Positions 17,753 to 26,961 of a stretch of 64,000 bases of DNA are shown piece by piece. Position 1 is the stretch's first letter, and each line of letters begins with the position of its first letter. Source of the stretch: Pseudohongiella spirulinae (GTDB taxonomy: Bacteria > Pseudomonadota > Gammaproteobacteria > Pseudomonadales > Pseudohongiellaceae). The notes under the pieces are model-generated. The model made no database searches. It was not told the DNA's origin and saw only the letters and a list, made by a program, of their open reading frames with translations. The stretch lies in the NCBI RefSeq assembly GCF_001444425.1, contig NZ_CP013189.1, positions 2,356,001 through 2,420,000 on the forward strand, given 5' to 3'. Both the position numbers and the translations under genes were made by a program.

Positions 17753-19008
17753 GTGCGGATATGACCGTCACCCAACACGATATATTTTTGTGAGGTCAGA
17801 CCCTCAAGCCCAACCGGACCTCGCGCATGCAGCTTATCGGTCGAAATGCCGATTTCCGCACCCAGTCCGTACTCAAAGCCATCCGCAAAACGTGTTGAGG
17901 CATTCACCATCACCGAACTGGAATCAATCTCGCGCAAAAAACGTTGCGCACGATGAAAGCTTTCCGTAATGATGGATTCTGTGTGGCCGGAGCTGAATTT
18001 ATTGATATGTTCAATGGCCTGATCGATCGATTCAACCACCTTGACAGACATCACAGGCGCCAGATATTCCTCGCCCCAGTCCTGCTCTGTCGCTGCCTTT
18101 GCACCGGGTAGCAGGGCCATGGCTGTCGGGCAGGCCCGGTACTCGATCTGATGTGCTGCCAGCGCCTGATGCAGCAGCGGCAGAATTTCTGCAGCACGGC
18201 TTTGCGCCACCAACAAGGATTCCAGGGTGTTACAGGTGCCGTAACGCTGGGTCTTGGCATTAACTGTCACCCTGATGGCTTTCTCTGCATCCGCTTGGTC
18301 ATCGATATACACGTGACAGTTGCCATCCAGGTGTTTGATCACCGGCACACGTGATTCTGCACTGATGCGCTCAATCAGCCCTTTACCGCCGCGCGGTACG
18401 ATTACATCAACATACTCCGGCATGGTGATCAACAGGCCAACAGCCGCCCGGTCAGTGGTCTCGATGACCTGCACAGCGTGCTTGCTCAACCCGGCGCTCG
18501 CCAGCCCCTGGCGAATACAGTCGGCGATGGCCTGATTGGAATGTAACGCCTCTGAGCCACCGCGCAGAATGGCGGCGTTGCCGGATTTCAGGCACAGGCT
18601 GGCCGCTTCGCAGGTCACATTGGGACGTGATTCGTAGATGATGCCAATCACGCCCAGGGGGACGCGCATTTTTCCGACCTGTATACCGCTGGGTCGATAA
18701 CGCATATCGGTGATTTCACCCACCGGATCCTGCAAGGCGGCCACCTGCCGAAGGCCCTCGATCATGCCATCAATGCGTGCTGGCGTCAGTGCCAGCCGGT
18801 CCAGCATGGCCGCATCCAGACCTTTAGCCTGACCAGCCTGCAAATCCTGTTCATTGGCCTTTTGCAGTTGCTCGCGGGATTGTTCTATAGCGTCTGCCAT
18901 AGCCAACAGGGCATGGTTCTTCTGGGAGGTGGTCGCAGCTGCCACAAGCCTGGATGCTTTGCGTGCCTGCTCACCAACGTCGCGCATATACGCGCTGATG
19001 TCACTCAT
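17749..19008 (-). CDS. proA: Gamma-glutamyl phosphate reductase
   Basis: ProA reduces gamma-glutamyl phosphate with NADPH to glutamate semialdehyde, the second step of proline synthesis. The 419-residue aldehyde-dehydrogenase-fold protein contains [14 protein letters not shown], the glycine-rich [10 protein letters not shown] and the catalytic cysteine in [11 protein letters not shown]. It leads the proA-nadD-rsfS-rlmH-mrdA-rlpA-dacA-ybeD-lipB-PPIase series. A probable promoter lies just upstream, inside the 3' end of the DUF523/DUF1722 gene. The partner proB is not in the window. Confidence 0.97.
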   Translation of the reverse strand: MSDISAYMRDVGEQARKASRLVAAATTSQKNHALLAMADAIEQSREQLQKANEQDLQAGQAKGLDAAMLDRLALTPARIDGMIEGLRQVAALQDPVGEITDMRYRPSGIQVGKMRVPLGVIGIIYESRPNVTCEAASLCLKSGNAAILRGGSEALHSNQAIADCIRQGLASAGLSKHAVQVIETTDRAAVGLLITMPEYVDVIVPRGGKGLIERISAESRVPVIKHLDGNCHVYIDDQADAEKAIRVTVNAKTQRYGTCNTLESLLVAQSRAAEILPLLHQALAAHQIEYRACPTAMALLPGAKAATEQDWGEEYLAPVMSVKVVESIDQAIEHINKFSSGHTESIITESFHRAQRFLREIDSSSVMVNASTRFADGFEYGLGAEIGISTDKLHARGPVGLEGLTSQKYIVLGDGHIRT

Positions 19009-19049
19009 GGAATCTGTTCCGAATAGTCTGTAAATCAGGAATGAGCGGC

Positions 19050-19078
19050 ATTATAGCCTACTCAGATATGATTCTGCA
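19050..19078 (-). promoter_or_regulatory. Possible sigma70 promoter for the proA operon
   Basis: On the minus strand a perfect TATAAT lies at 19055-19050, about 40 bases before the proA ATG. The -35 position, about 17 bases further upstream, reads TGCAGA and is weak. It overlaps the last codons of the upstream DUF523/DUF1722 gene. Confidence 0.4.
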
Positions 19079-20018
19079 GTGCCATTTCCGCCGGGTACGG
19101 GTGCATGTACCAGGAACGACTGATGTAGTCATTGGGGTATTTGCGAAAATGATGATTCAACAGGGTAATCGGCACAATCAGCGGTAACAGCCCCTGGCGA
19201 TAACGTTCAAAGGATTCGCGCAGTTCCGCTTTGTCATCAGCATCCAGGTCAGCCTTCAGATAGCCCTGTATGTGTTGCAGCACATTTACATGGTCGCCAC
19301 GCGATGCACGTTTTTTAAGCGCTGTCATCAGTTGCGGGATATATTGCCCGGCAATCTCCTGCACATTGTCTTTGCGGGCACCGGCCAGCAACGGCCCCAG
19401 GGCTCTGTAGGCTGCCTGGCAGTGGCTCATCAGTATCAGTTTGTGGCGGGCATGGAAATCGGTCAGCGAGGCGACTGTCAAGCCATCTCGCAGTAATTGT
19501 CGCCAGCGATACATGACATAAACACGCTGGATGAAATTCTCCCTGAGTACAGCATCCCCCAATCGCCCCTCCTCTTCTACAGGCAGGGCCGGGAATCTCT
19601 GCATCATGGTCTCCGCAAATATACCCGCGCCATCCTTGGTGGTGCCGTGACCTTCATACACTTTGACCCGCTCCATACCACAACTGGGCGAGTCCTTTTT
19701 CAGGATAAAACCACACATATCCCTGATCCAGCCCTGTTGAGCATCGGCACTGTCGCGCAGCTGTTGCGTGTAGTCCAGCTTGTAATCCTCAATATCCACA
19801 CAGATGACCTGCTCATCGCGCCGGATCAGCCTGATCGGTTTGCGAGGAATGCCCAGACCTATATCGACCTCAGGACAAAAAGTCCGAAAACTGAAATACT
19901 CGCCCAGGGTTTTCTGGATATAAGAATGCTGTTTATGTCCGCCATTAAACCGAACTTCTTCGCCCAGCAGACAGGCACTGATGCCAACGGGTATTTTTTC
20001 ATCCTGATGAGGATTCAT
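19062..20018 (-). CDS. DUF523 and DUF1722 (YbgA-type) two-domain protein
   Basis: A 318-residue cytosolic protein fusing an N-terminal DUF523 domain (GISACLLGEEVRFNGGH near residue 12, FCPEVDIGLGIPR, KKDSPSCG with conserved cysteines) to a C-terminal DUF1722/YbgA domain (about 200-318, FHARHKLILMSH). The cysteine pattern C16, C58 and C121 suggests metal or Fe-S binding, but I know of no demonstrated reaction. Such fusions often lie near photolyase or stress genes; here the neighbour is a GIY-YIG protein with which it overlaps by 20 bases. Function unassigned. Confidence 0.9.
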   Translation of the reverse strand: MNPHQDEKIPVGISACLLGEEVRFNGGHKQHSYIQKTLGEYFSFRTFCPEVDIGLGIPRKPIRLIRRDEQVICVDIEDYKLDYTQQLRDSADAQQGWIRDMCGFILKKDSPSCGMERVKVYEGHGTTKDGAGIFAETMMQRFPALPVEEEGRLGDAVLRENFIQRVYVMYRWRQLLRDGLTVASLTDFHARHKLILMSHCQAAYRALGPLLAGARKDNVQEIAGQYIPQLMTALKKRASRGDHVNVLQHIQGYLKADLDADDKAELRESFERYRQGLLPLIVPITLLNHHFRKYPNDYISRSWYMHPYPAEMALQNHI

Positions 20019-20310
20019 CTGCCTGCTCCATTAATGATGTAAGAATTGACTCATCACCACTGATCAGTCGTAGTTTTGCTCTTCTGTCTAACTGTTTGAT
20101 GCGATACTCAAGTCGCAGCGCGGCCCCATAATCGCCCGCCTGTTGTGTATAGACCAGCGCCAGCGGTGCCCGGCCGCGCAGGTAGCGGGCTGTTTTGCGG
20201 CCCTGCGATTGATGCTCACTGACGCGCCGCTCCACATCGTTGCTGATACCGGTATACAAGGTATCGTCGGCGCAGCGCACGATGTAGACCCACCAGGAAG
20301 AATCAGTCAT
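19999..20310 (-). CDS. GIY-YIG nuclease superfamily protein
   Basis: A 103-residue single-domain protein with the GIY-YIG fold. It starts WWVYIVRCADDTLYTGISND, so the two motif halves read VYI and YTG, the usual variation in the UPF0213/YhbQ group. The catalytic-type Arg follows in DVERRVSEH and a Glu in LRLEYRIKQL. YhbQ-like proteins have weak DNA-nicking activity in vitro and an unclear cellular role. It overlaps the 3' end of the metallo-beta-lactamase gene by eight bases and the DUF523 gene by 20, so all three are probably co-transcribed. Confidence 0.9.
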   Translation of the reverse strand: MTDSSWWVYIVRCADDTLYTGISNDVERRVSEHQSQGRKTARYLRGRAPLALVYTQQAGDYGAALRLEYRIKQLDRRAKLRLISGDESILTSLMEQADESSSG

Positions 20311-21178
20311 CGATCAGTTGCCAGCGAACATTTTCCGCTGAGCACTGAGCAAATTGTCGCACGCGGCCCTCTGACTCTAACTTGTAGAGATGCGCCAACA
20401 AGGTCTTTTTGGCCCAGGGCAGCAGATGTTGTGGCACATCGTCATAAACCGGTATTACGAACTCATCCAGTGTCACGAGATCAAATCCGGCCAGCGCACT
20501 GACTATTTTCTGTTCACGTCGCAAACGGTGGCGGATCAGTGTACCTATCATTTGCGCTGGCTCAGTCATCACATCGCCATGCCCGGGGGCCAGTGAGCGC
20601 AGGGGCAAGCCAAGAAGCTGCTCCAGCGAACGCAGGTAATCGCTCATATCACCATCAGGTGGCAGAATGACCGGCGTAGTACCTTGCAGAATATGATCGC
20701 CGGTAAACAGCATGCCTTCCTGTTCCAGCAAGAAACACAGGTGATTGGACACATGACCGGGTGTGTGGATCAGTCGCACTGCGTACTCACCACAATCGAT
20801 GCACTCGCCATCGCTATAAAGACGTGAAGGCTCAAAGCTGGCGTCCTGGTATGCGGCACCGGCTGCAGGTTTTAGTCCGATGACCTCGGCACCGGTCAGA
20901 CGCTGCAATTCGGCCGTCGCCGGTGAATGATCACCATGAGTGTGCGTCACGAATATCCGGCGCAACGGCCGTCCGGCAAGCATAGCGGTAATCGCCTCTA
21001 TATGGGCGGGAAGAGCCGGGCCAGGATCTACTAAAGCCAGCTCTTTGCTGCCAATAAGGTAGGTATTGGTGCCCGGCCCCGTCATCGCACTCGCATTGGG
21101 ACACAGCAAGCGATAAACAGTCACTTCTGATGTGGCCAGCGCAACCGCCTGACCGGGAATAAATCGCGAATCCTGCAT
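20303..21178 (-). CDS. Metallo-beta-lactamase fold hydrolase (LACTB2/glyoxalase II-like)
   Basis: A 291-residue predicted zinc hydrolase. The start is taken at ATG 21178, where MQDSRFIPGQAVALA begins; the frame stays open upstream, but that extension would run into the divergent serA-like gene and has no family resemblance. The metal motif THTHGDHSPA (HxHxDH), LIHTPGHVSNH, the FTGDHIL Asp and the late LAPGHGDVM His form the canonical site. A C-terminal winged-helix-like segment (about 220-291) is typical of LACTB2-like proteins. The substrate is unknown; thioesterase or RNase activity is possible. It heads the unit with the GIY-YIG and DUF523 genes. Confidence 0.88.
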   Translation of the reverse strand: MQDSRFIPGQAVALATSEVTVYRLLCPNASAMTGPGTNTYLIGSKELALVDPGPALPAHIEAITAMLAGRPLRRIFVTHTHGDHSPATAELQRLTGAEVIGLKPAAGAAYQDASFEPSRLYSDGECIDCGEYAVRLIHTPGHVSNHLCFLLEQEGMLFTGDHILQGTTPVILPPDGDMSDYLRSLEQLLGLPLRSLAPGHGDVMTEPAQMIGTLIRHRLRREQKIVSALAGFDLVTLDEFVIPVYDDVPQHLLPWAKKTLLAHLYKLESEGRVRQFAQCSAENVRWQLIDD

Positions 21179-21376
21179 AGATAGTCTGCTATTCAACCAG
21201 TCTTTTAACAGGGCACATAATAACGGGTTCACGCCAACAACTCCATGTGCCGCCGGGGCTGGTTTTTCATGGCATTTCAGGCTATAACAGGCACCCTTCA
21301 GACGAACTGCCGGACAAACAGCCAGGCACACATCAGCCAACAATAAAAATACTTCAGATTTCAAGGTCGAGAACTC

Positions 21377-22558
21377 ATGCTCAAAATACGCACCTACAAT
21401 CAGATATCCGACAAGGGGATAAGCCGTTTCTCCACTACCCGTTATCAGGTAGATGCCACACAGAATCAGGCAGACGCAGTGCTGCTGAGAAGCCACAAAC
21501 TGTCCGCCGACGAACTGGAAGACAGCATTAAAGCGGTAGCCCGGGCCGGCGCTGGCGTCAATAACGTCCCGGTTGCCCAGTGCACCGAGCGCGGTATCGT
21601 GGTTTTTAACACCCCAGGCGCAAATGCCAACGCGGTCAAGGAGCTGGTATTGACCGGCATGCTGTTGGCTTCACGCGGTATATTACCGGGCATGCAGTTC
21701 ATCAGCACACTGGCAGGCATGCAGGACAATGGCGAACTGTCGAAGCTGATGGAAACGGAGAAAAAGCGTTTTGCCGGCAATGAACTCGCCGGACGCACCC
21801 TGGGCATCATTGGCCTCGGCGCCATCGGTTCCATGGTTGCTGGCATGGCGATTGATCTGGGTATGACGGTACTTGGATACGATCCGGCGCTGTCAGTCGA
21901 TGCCGCCTGGCGATTGCCCAACCAGGTCCACAAAATCGAGAACCTGAGCGCTCTGGTTGCCAATTCCGATTATGTCACCCTGCATCTGCCAGTATTGGAC
22001 AGCACTCGCGGCCTGGTGAACGCTGACCTTGTAGCCAGTATGAAGCCGGGCCTTTGCCTGCTGAATTTCGCACGCGATGAAATTGTTGATACTGCTGCCG
22101 TTGTTGCCGGTCTGAACAGCGGCCAGCTTCGTACTTACGTCAGCGACTTCCCGCGCTACGAACTGATCGGCCGTGATGATGTCATCCTGATGCCGCATAT
22201 TGGTGCCAGCACGGCCGAGGCAGAAGAAAATTGTGCCGTGATGGCCGCCGAGCAGCTGAAGGATTTTCTGGAGAATGGTAATATCCGCAACTCGGTGAAT
22301 TTCCCGTTGTTAAGTCTCGAGCGGGTCTCCGGCGCCGAATCGGGGACGCGTCTGGCCGTCACCAATAAAAATGTGCCCGGCATGCTGGGCAAAATTCTGT
22401 CCTTACTGGCAGATCAGAATATCAATGTGGTCGACATGATTAACAAAAGCCGGGGTGAAATTGCCTATAACCTGATCGACCTGGCAAGTCCGCCTTCGGA
22501 AGCCGCTGTCAGTGCGATCGCGGCGACCGACGATGTGATCAAAGTGACTGTTTTATAA
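21377..22558 (+). CDS. serA: D-3-phosphoglycerate dehydrogenase (SerA-like, ACT domain)
   Basis: This enzyme oxidises 3-phosphoglycerate to 3-phosphohydroxypyruvate, opening serine synthesis. The 393-residue protein has the early GAGVNNVPV segment, the Rossmann motif LGIIGLGAIGSMVA (about residues 142-155), the catalytic Arg in NFARDEIVD and the His in MPHIGASTAEAE. A C-terminal ACT domain (about 320-393, VPGMLGKILSLLADQNINV) probably binds serine for feedback control. The product is of the shorter bacterial type. serC follows after 38 bases, so the two pathway steps are co-encoded. GGTCGAG lies just upstream of the ATG. Confidence 0.93.
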   Translation: MLKIRTYNQISDKGISRFSTTRYQVDATQNQADAVLLRSHKLSADELEDSIKAVARAGAGVNNVPVAQCTERGIVVFNTPGANANAVKELVLTGMLLASRGILPGMQFISTLAGMQDNGELSKLMETEKKRFAGNELAGRTLGIIGLGAIGSMVAGMAIDLGMTVLGYDPALSVDAAWRLPNQVHKIENLSALVANSDYVTLHLPVLDSTRGLVNADLVASMKPGLCLLNFARDEIVDTAAVVAGLNSGQLRTYVSDFPRYELIGRDDVILMPHIGASTAEAEENCAVMAAEQLKDFLENGNIRNSVNFPLLSLERVSGAESGTRLAVTNKNVPGMLGKILSLLADQNINVVDMINKSRGEIAYNLIDLASPPSEAAVSAIAATDDVIKVTVL

Positions 22559-22596
22559 ATCAATCCGTGTTAATTTTTTCAGGCAGGAACAACGCT

Positions 22597-23685
22597 ATGA
22601 ATCGTGTGTACAACTTCGGGGCCGGCCCGGCCATGTTGCCAACCAGCGTCATGGAACAAGCCAGAGATGAAATGCTGAACTGGCAGGGCATAGGGGTCTC
22701 GGTTGTTGAGATCAGTCACCGCAGTAAAGAATTTGAGGTACTGCTCACCGAAACAGATGAGCTGATGCGGGAGCTGGCTGGTCTGCCGGAAGATTTCGAG
22801 ATTCTTTATATGCATGGCAGCGCGCAGATGCAGTTTGCCGCCGTTCCGCTGAACCTGCTGGACCTTAATCCCGCTCACAAGGCCGCCTACCTGGAGACCG
22901 GAAATTTTGCCCAACTGGCGCGTAAAGAGGCGTCACGTTTCGGTAACATCTCTATCGCCGCCAGCAGCGAAGAGACTGGCTTTGACCGAATCCCGGCATT
23001 TGACCCGGCATCACTGGATCCGGATACTTCCTATGTCCATCTGACCAGCAATAACACGATATTCGGTACTCGCTGGCACCAATTCCCGGATACCGGCAAG
23101 ATCCCGCTGGTGGCAGACATGACATCGGAATTGATGTCCCGCAAACTCAACTTTGAGCAGTTCGGACTCATTTTTGCCGGTCTGCAAAAGAACCTCGGGC
23201 CATCAGGCATGGCAACCGTACTGGTGCGCAAGGAATTGCTGGGGCACGCCATGTCACAAACGCCGGCTCTGCTGAACTATGTGACGTATCAAAAAAACCA
23301 CTCCATGCCCAACACCATTAATACCTTTGCCATCTACATCATGAACCTGATGCTGAAATGGTTGCGCGATCAGGGTGGTGTTGCGGCTATCGAACAACTG
23401 AATGCCAAAAAGGCCGGTTTGCTCTACGACATCATCGATAACAATGATTTCTACATTGGCTCAGCCCACAAAGACCACCGCTCACACATGAACGTGACCT
23501 TTAACCTGGCCGATAGCACGCTGGACAAGAAGTTTCTTGACGAAGCACTGGTCCGGGGCCTGTATGCTCTGAAAGGTCACCGCCTGGTAGGCGGCATCCG
23601 TGCGTCGATCTACAATGCCATGCCCATGGAAGGCTGTCAGGAGCTGGCGGATTTCATGAAGGACTTTGCCAAGCAGAACGGATGA
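22597..23685 (+). CDS. serC: Phosphoserine aminotransferase
   Basis: SerC converts 3-phosphohydroxypyruvate and glutamate to phosphoserine; it also serves pyridoxal phosphate synthesis. I use the ATG at 22597 (MNRVYNFGAGPAMLP), with AGGAA about 10 bases upstream, giving 362 residues as in the family; an ATG 10 codons earlier adds a non-conserved tail. Landmarks are the N-terminal FGAGPAMLP, the HGSAQMQF loop, and the PLP Lys in GLQKNLGPSG. It follows the serA-like gene, and its stop overlaps greB by four bases. Confidence 0.97.
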   Translation: MNRVYNFGAGPAMLPTSVMEQARDEMLNWQGIGVSVVEISHRSKEFEVLLTETDELMRELAGLPEDFEILYMHGSAQMQFAAVPLNLLDLNPAHKAAYLETGNFAQLARKEASRFGNISIAASSEETGFDRIPAFDPASLDPDTSYVHLTSNNTIFGTRWHQFPDTGKIPLVADMTSELMSRKLNFEQFGLIFAGLQKNLGPSGMATVLVRKELLGHAMSQTPALLNYVTYQKNHSMPNTINTFAIYIMNLMLKWLRDQGGVAAIEQLNAKKAGLLYDIIDNNDFYIGSAHKDHRSHMNVTFNLADSTLDKKFLDEALVRGLYALKGHRLVGGIRASIYNAMPMEGCQELADFMKDFAKQNG

Positions 23686-24182
23686 GTCGCTATCGGCCGC
23701 CCGCCCCACCCAAGTCCAATTACCTGACCGCAGAAGGCGAAAGTCGACTGCGGCAGGAGTTGGAACAGCTCTGGCGTATCGAACGACCGGAGGTCACCCG
23801 CCAGGTCAGCGACGCGGCCGCACTTGGTGATCGCAGTGAAAACGCAGAGTACATCTACGGTAAAAAACGGCTGCGTGAAATCGACCGTCGGGTGCGTTAT
23901 CTGCGCAATCGCCTGGAGAGTGCTACCGTTGTAAAATCGCTTCCGGCCGACACCAGCAAGGTGTATTTCGGGGCCTGGGTGACAGTGGAAAACGAAGACG
24001 GATCGGAGCAGACCTTTCGCATCGTTGGTCCAGACGAGGTCGGGGATGGTCCCGGTTATATCAGTATGGATGCTCCCCTGGGAAAAGCGCTGCTGGGTAA
24101 AACTGTCGATGATGAAATCAGCATCAACTCGCCCTCCGGTCGCATTCGTTACTGGCTGCTCAGCGTCAAATACAGGCTCTGA
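23682..24182 (+). CDS. greB: Transcription elongation factor GreB
   Basis: GreB enters the RNA polymerase secondary channel and stimulates cleavage of backtracked transcripts. The 166-residue protein has the N-terminal coiled coil with the acidic tip pair in LGDRSENAEYIYGKKRLREID (SENAEY motif, about residues 50-58) and a C-terminal FKBP-like domain ending RYWLLSVKY. The NYLTAEG start and the YIYGKK wording distinguish GreB from GreA. It overlaps serC by four bases; coupling to serC is a local feature, with no known functional link. Confidence 0.95.
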   Translation: MSRYRPPAPPKSNYLTAEGESRLRQELEQLWRIERPEVTRQVSDAAALGDRSENAEYIYGKKRLREIDRRVRYLRNRLESATVVKSLPADTSKVYFGAWVTVENEDGSEQTFRIVGPDEVGDGPGYISMDAPLGKALLGKTVDDEISINSPSGRIRYWLLSVKYRL

Positions 24183-24184
24183 TC

Positions 24185-25180
24185 ATGATTAACATCGCCG
24201 TCATGGGATTTCCACAGGCACTGGCATCGAGCATGTCCATTCCGATGGAAATGATCAGCGCGGCCGATACCATTGACCGGCTGCATCATCGCAGACGCAA
24301 GAGTCAGCTGCAAATAAGGCTTGTCTCCGAATGCCACCCTGCCTTGCAGGTCATGGGAGGCCTGGCGCTGGTCACCGACCCGCTGCCCGAACACGACCCG
24401 ATGACGCTGGTCTTCATACCGGCCTTGTGGGGTAACCCGCGCGCAGCAGTCCGTAAACATCCTGATTCAATTCGCTGGATCAGACAACAATACCAGCAGG
24501 GAGCCATGTTATGCAGTGTGGGCACGGGCAGCTATTTTCTGGCCGAAGCCGGTTTGCTGGACAATCGACAAGCGACAACGCACTGGCGATTTTTTGATGA
24601 TTTCGCCAGGCACTATCCAGGCGTCGGGCTACAGCGCAAACGATTCATCACCCATCAGGATCGGCTCTACTGCACCGGCAGTGTTAACGCGGTGCGAGAT
24701 GTGCTGCTGCATTTTGTCGAACGACTCTTTGACGCAGATACCGCCGATGAGGTGGCACATCACTTCACTCACGAGATCAAACGCTCTTACGAATCCCTGC
24801 TACTGGCAACCGATCACAAAGACAGCCATCACGATGAAGTCATTATTAAAATTCAGGAATGGCTGCACGCAAATTTCGAGCGGACGGTTAATCTGGGTGA
24901 GCTGGCACACCAATTCAATATGAATCCACGCACCTTCAATCGTCGCTTCCGTCAGGCGACCAATCAGTCTCCGATGCAGTACCTGCAAACGATCCGGGTT
25001 AATCAGGCCAGGGAGTTACTCAAACACAGCAACCTGAGCATTGCCGAAACGGCCTATGCAGTCGGTTATCAGGATGTCAGTCATTTCACTGGCCTGTTCC
25101 GGAAACTGCAGGGCGTGACGCCCAGAGCATATCGCCAGTTGGTGCGCACCAAACAATTCAACGTTAATCAGGATACCTGA
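24185..25180 (+). CDS. GlxA-type AraC family transcriptional regulator
   Basis: A 331-residue regulator with an N-terminal DJ-1/PfpI (class I glutamine amidotransferase-like) domain (about 1-190) and a C-terminal AraC/XylS double helix-turn-helix (about 225-320: VNLGELAHQFNMNPRTFNRRF and LSIAETAYAVGYQDVSHF). The PfpI nucleophile-elbow cysteine is retained in MLCSVGTGSYFLAEAG. In this class the domain usually binds a small effector and is not enzymatic. Effector and targets are unknown; the serA-like/serC/greB genes just upstream are co-oriented, but a regulatory link is unproven. Confidence 0.9.
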   Translation: MINIAVMGFPQALASSMSIPMEMISAADTIDRLHHRRRKSQLQIRLVSECHPALQVMGGLALVTDPLPEHDPMTLVFIPALWGNPRAAVRKHPDSIRWIRQQYQQGAMLCSVGTGSYFLAEAGLLDNRQATTHWRFFDDFARHYPGVGLQRKRFITHQDRLYCTGSVNAVRDVLLHFVERLFDADTADEVAHHFTHEIKRSYESLLLATDHKDSHHDEVIIKIQEWLHANFERTVNLGELAHQFNMNPRTFNRRFRQATNQSPMQYLQTIRVNQARELLKHSNLSIAETAYAVGYQDVSHFTGLFRKLQGVTPRAYRQLVRTKQFNVNQDT

Positions 25181-25447
25181 TCAGCGCGGCGTCTGGTACT
25201 GCGCTTTCCATTGTTCGTAAGGCATACCGTAGACATACTCCCGCGCCTGATCGTAGTCTACTTGCAGGCCGCGCTCTTCGGCCGCGGCGGCATACCACTT
25301 GGCCAGGCAATTGCGGCAAAATCCGGCCAGCTCCATCAAATCGATGTTTTGCACCTGCTTGTTAGCATCCAGATGCTGTAACAGCCGCCGAAAGGCGGCT
25401 GCTTCCAGCTCCAGTTGCTGCTGTGCGTCCGGGGACGTCTCAGCCAT
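25181..25447 (-). CDS. DUF1244 family protein
   Basis: An 88-residue small helical protein of the DUF1244 family. The conserved core LAGFCRNCLAKWY (about residues 41-53), with its CxxC pair, and YVYGMPYEQWKA near the C-terminus are clear. The cysteines may bind metal; no function has been demonstrated to my knowledge. It starts six bases after the HPF-like gene and is probably co-transcribed with it; AGGAG precedes its ATG. Its stop codon directly abuts the convergent GlxA-type regulator. Confidence 0.9.
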   Translation of the reverse strand: MAETSPDAQQQLELEAAAFRRLLQHLDANKQVQNIDLMELAGFCRNCLAKWYAAAAEERGLQVDYDQAREYVYGMPYEQWKAQYQTPR

Positions 25448-25453
25448 TGTTTA

Positions 25454-25843
25454 TTACTCCTGTTCGTCAATATCATCCATGCCGTCATCCACCGCATCGG
25501 GATTCTTGTGCATGGCTTCTTTGCGGTGTTTCTTGTCAACAGATTTTAATTGCCGTTCTGCCGCATTAAAGGCATCACGGATGGCAACATAGAGGTCTTC
25601 GTGGGCATGGTTGTCATGCTGGTCCTGAGTCACCATGACAGGCTTGTTCGGAGTATGCAGCTCCAGGGCGACTGAATACACTTTGCCCTTGTGATGGTTG
25701 TTGTGCGGGGAGTCCAGTACTACCCGGCCACCCAGAATGTCACTGCTGAAGCGGCGCAACTTCTCAATGCGCTTGTTTACCGCGTCAATAATGGCATCGG
25801 ACTGGTCAAGGTTGTGAAATACAATTTGAAAATCGTTGGACAT
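25454..25843 (-). CDS. HPF/RaiA-like ribosome-associated factor
   Basis: A 129-residue member of the ribosome hibernation-promoting factor/RaiA (sigma-54 modulation protein) family, which binds the 30S decoding channel in slow growth. The beta-alpha-beta-beta-beta-alpha pattern is visible: FQIVFHNLDQSDAI, IEKLRRFSSDI, GKVYSVALELHTP and HEDLYVAIRDAFNAAERQL. The C-terminal tail is very acidic (DAVDDGMDDIDEQE), unlike short HPF, and there is no long-HPF dimerisation domain. AGGAG precedes the ATG. It is paired with the DUF1244 gene, not with rpoN as classical hpf genes often are. Confidence 0.9.
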   Translation of the reverse strand: MSNDFQIVFHNLDQSDAIIDAVNKRIEKLRRFSSDILGGRVVLDSPHNNHHKGKVYSVALELHTPNKPVMVTQDQHDNHAHEDLYVAIRDAFNAAERQLKSVDKKHRKEAMHKNPDAVDDGMDDIDEQE

Positions 25844-25872
25844 TATCCCTTTTCTCCTGTTCGAGGGTGTGA

Positions 25873-26898
25873 CTAAAAGCTGTCTGCCAGGGTGGCAACA
25901 GCCAATGCATAATTATTAGCACAGTTGTAACGCAATATGGCGCGGAAATTGGGGTAAGTCAGAAAGGCAGGTCCGGCATCGCCATCCGGCAATACAATGG
26001 ACCCGGGAATATCAGACTGCGGCAAGTCCGCGCCATCGTGCTGACGAACGCCAATCATCTGCCATTGATCAACTGGCTGTTGAATAGTATGACGACGCAG
26101 CACACTGCATGAATAACTCACCTCTCCCTGACTCCATTGATCTGCCCGTTGCTGATAATCCTGCGGCAAAGTGACCTGACGTCCCCAGCGTTGACCGGGT
26201 TGCCAGCCGGCGTCCCTGAGATAGTTGGCAATTGAGGCAAACACATCCGCCTCCGTGGTCCAGATATCACGCCGTCCATCCCCGTCGTAATCAACGGCAT
26301 GGTTGAGAAAACTGCTGGGCATGAACTGACTCTGACCCATGGCGCCCGCCCAGGAACCCTTCATATTGGCGTGATCGATATGACCTTCCTGCAGAATATC
26401 CAGAGCAGAAAACAACTCTCTGCGAAAGTAATCCGCCCGGCGCGGATCGTAGGCCAGTGTCACCAGCGCCCTGATCACATCCGTGCCGCCGGTAAAGTTA
26501 CCGTAGTTGGTTTCGATACCCCAGATTGCCACGATAAAACGCGCTGGCACACCGTATTCCCGCGCGATCTCTTCAAGCAGTGGTCGGTGCTGGGCCAACC
26601 GGGTTCGACCCGTCTGAATGCGCCAGTCGGTTACCCGCTTTTCCAGGTACTGGGCCAGCGTTTCAACGAATTCGGCCTGATTGCGGTCATTACTGACAAC
26701 CTGCGGGATGGGTGTGACATTGACCAGCGCCTGCTCGATGATGGTATCGGAAATACCGCGCTCACGAGCCTCGTCTATCAGCGCCTGACGCCATTGGCGA
26801 AAATCGGCATCGTCAGTTTCTGTCGACTGCGCGGCAGCAAAACTGACCACCATGCCGAGCAACAAGGACACTACAAATCTGTAGTTGGTTTTTCTCAT
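25873..26898 (-). CDS. mltB: Periplasmic lytic murein transglycosylase, MltB family
   Basis: This enzyme cleaves peptidoglycan glycan strands to 1,6-anhydromuropeptides. The 341-residue protein has a Sec signal peptide (cleavage after FAAAQ) with no lipobox, so it is probably soluble or loosely attached. The SLT-like fold has the catalytic Glu in WGIETNYGNFTGG (about residue 130), followed by GAMGQSQFMPSSFL and the DYDGDGRRDIW calcium-like loop. In Pseudomonas-type genomes such a gene lies between rodA and rlpA; here it is about 12 kb away, beside an M15 carboxypeptidase. AGGAG is upstream of the ATG. Confidence 0.93.
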   Translation of the reverse strand: MRKTNYRFVVSLLLGMVVSFAAAQSTETDDADFRQWRQALIDEARERGISDTIIEQALVNVTPIPQVVSNDRNQAEFVETLAQYLEKRVTDWRIQTGRTRLAQHRPLLEEIAREYGVPARFIVAIWGIETNYGNFTGGTDVIRALVTLAYDPRRADYFRRELFSALDILQEGHIDHANMKGSWAGAMGQSQFMPSSFLNHAVDYDGDGRRDIWTTEADVFASIANYLRDAGWQPGQRWGRQVTLPQDYQQRADQWSQGEVSYSCSVLRRHTIQQPVDQWQMIGVRQHDGADLPQSDIPGSIVLPDGDAGPAFLTYPNFRAILRYNCANNYALAVATLADSF

Positions 26899-26961
26899 CA
26901 GACAGCAACTCCTTTACTGATGTTCAGACTATCGCTAAGCCTCTCATTTGTCCAAATTATG

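Noticed and set aside
21179-21496. N-terminal extension of the metallo-beta-lactamase gene
   Set aside because: It would overlap the divergent serA-like coding region and adds Cys-rich sequence with no family resemblance; the ATG at 21178 gives a normal-length protein.
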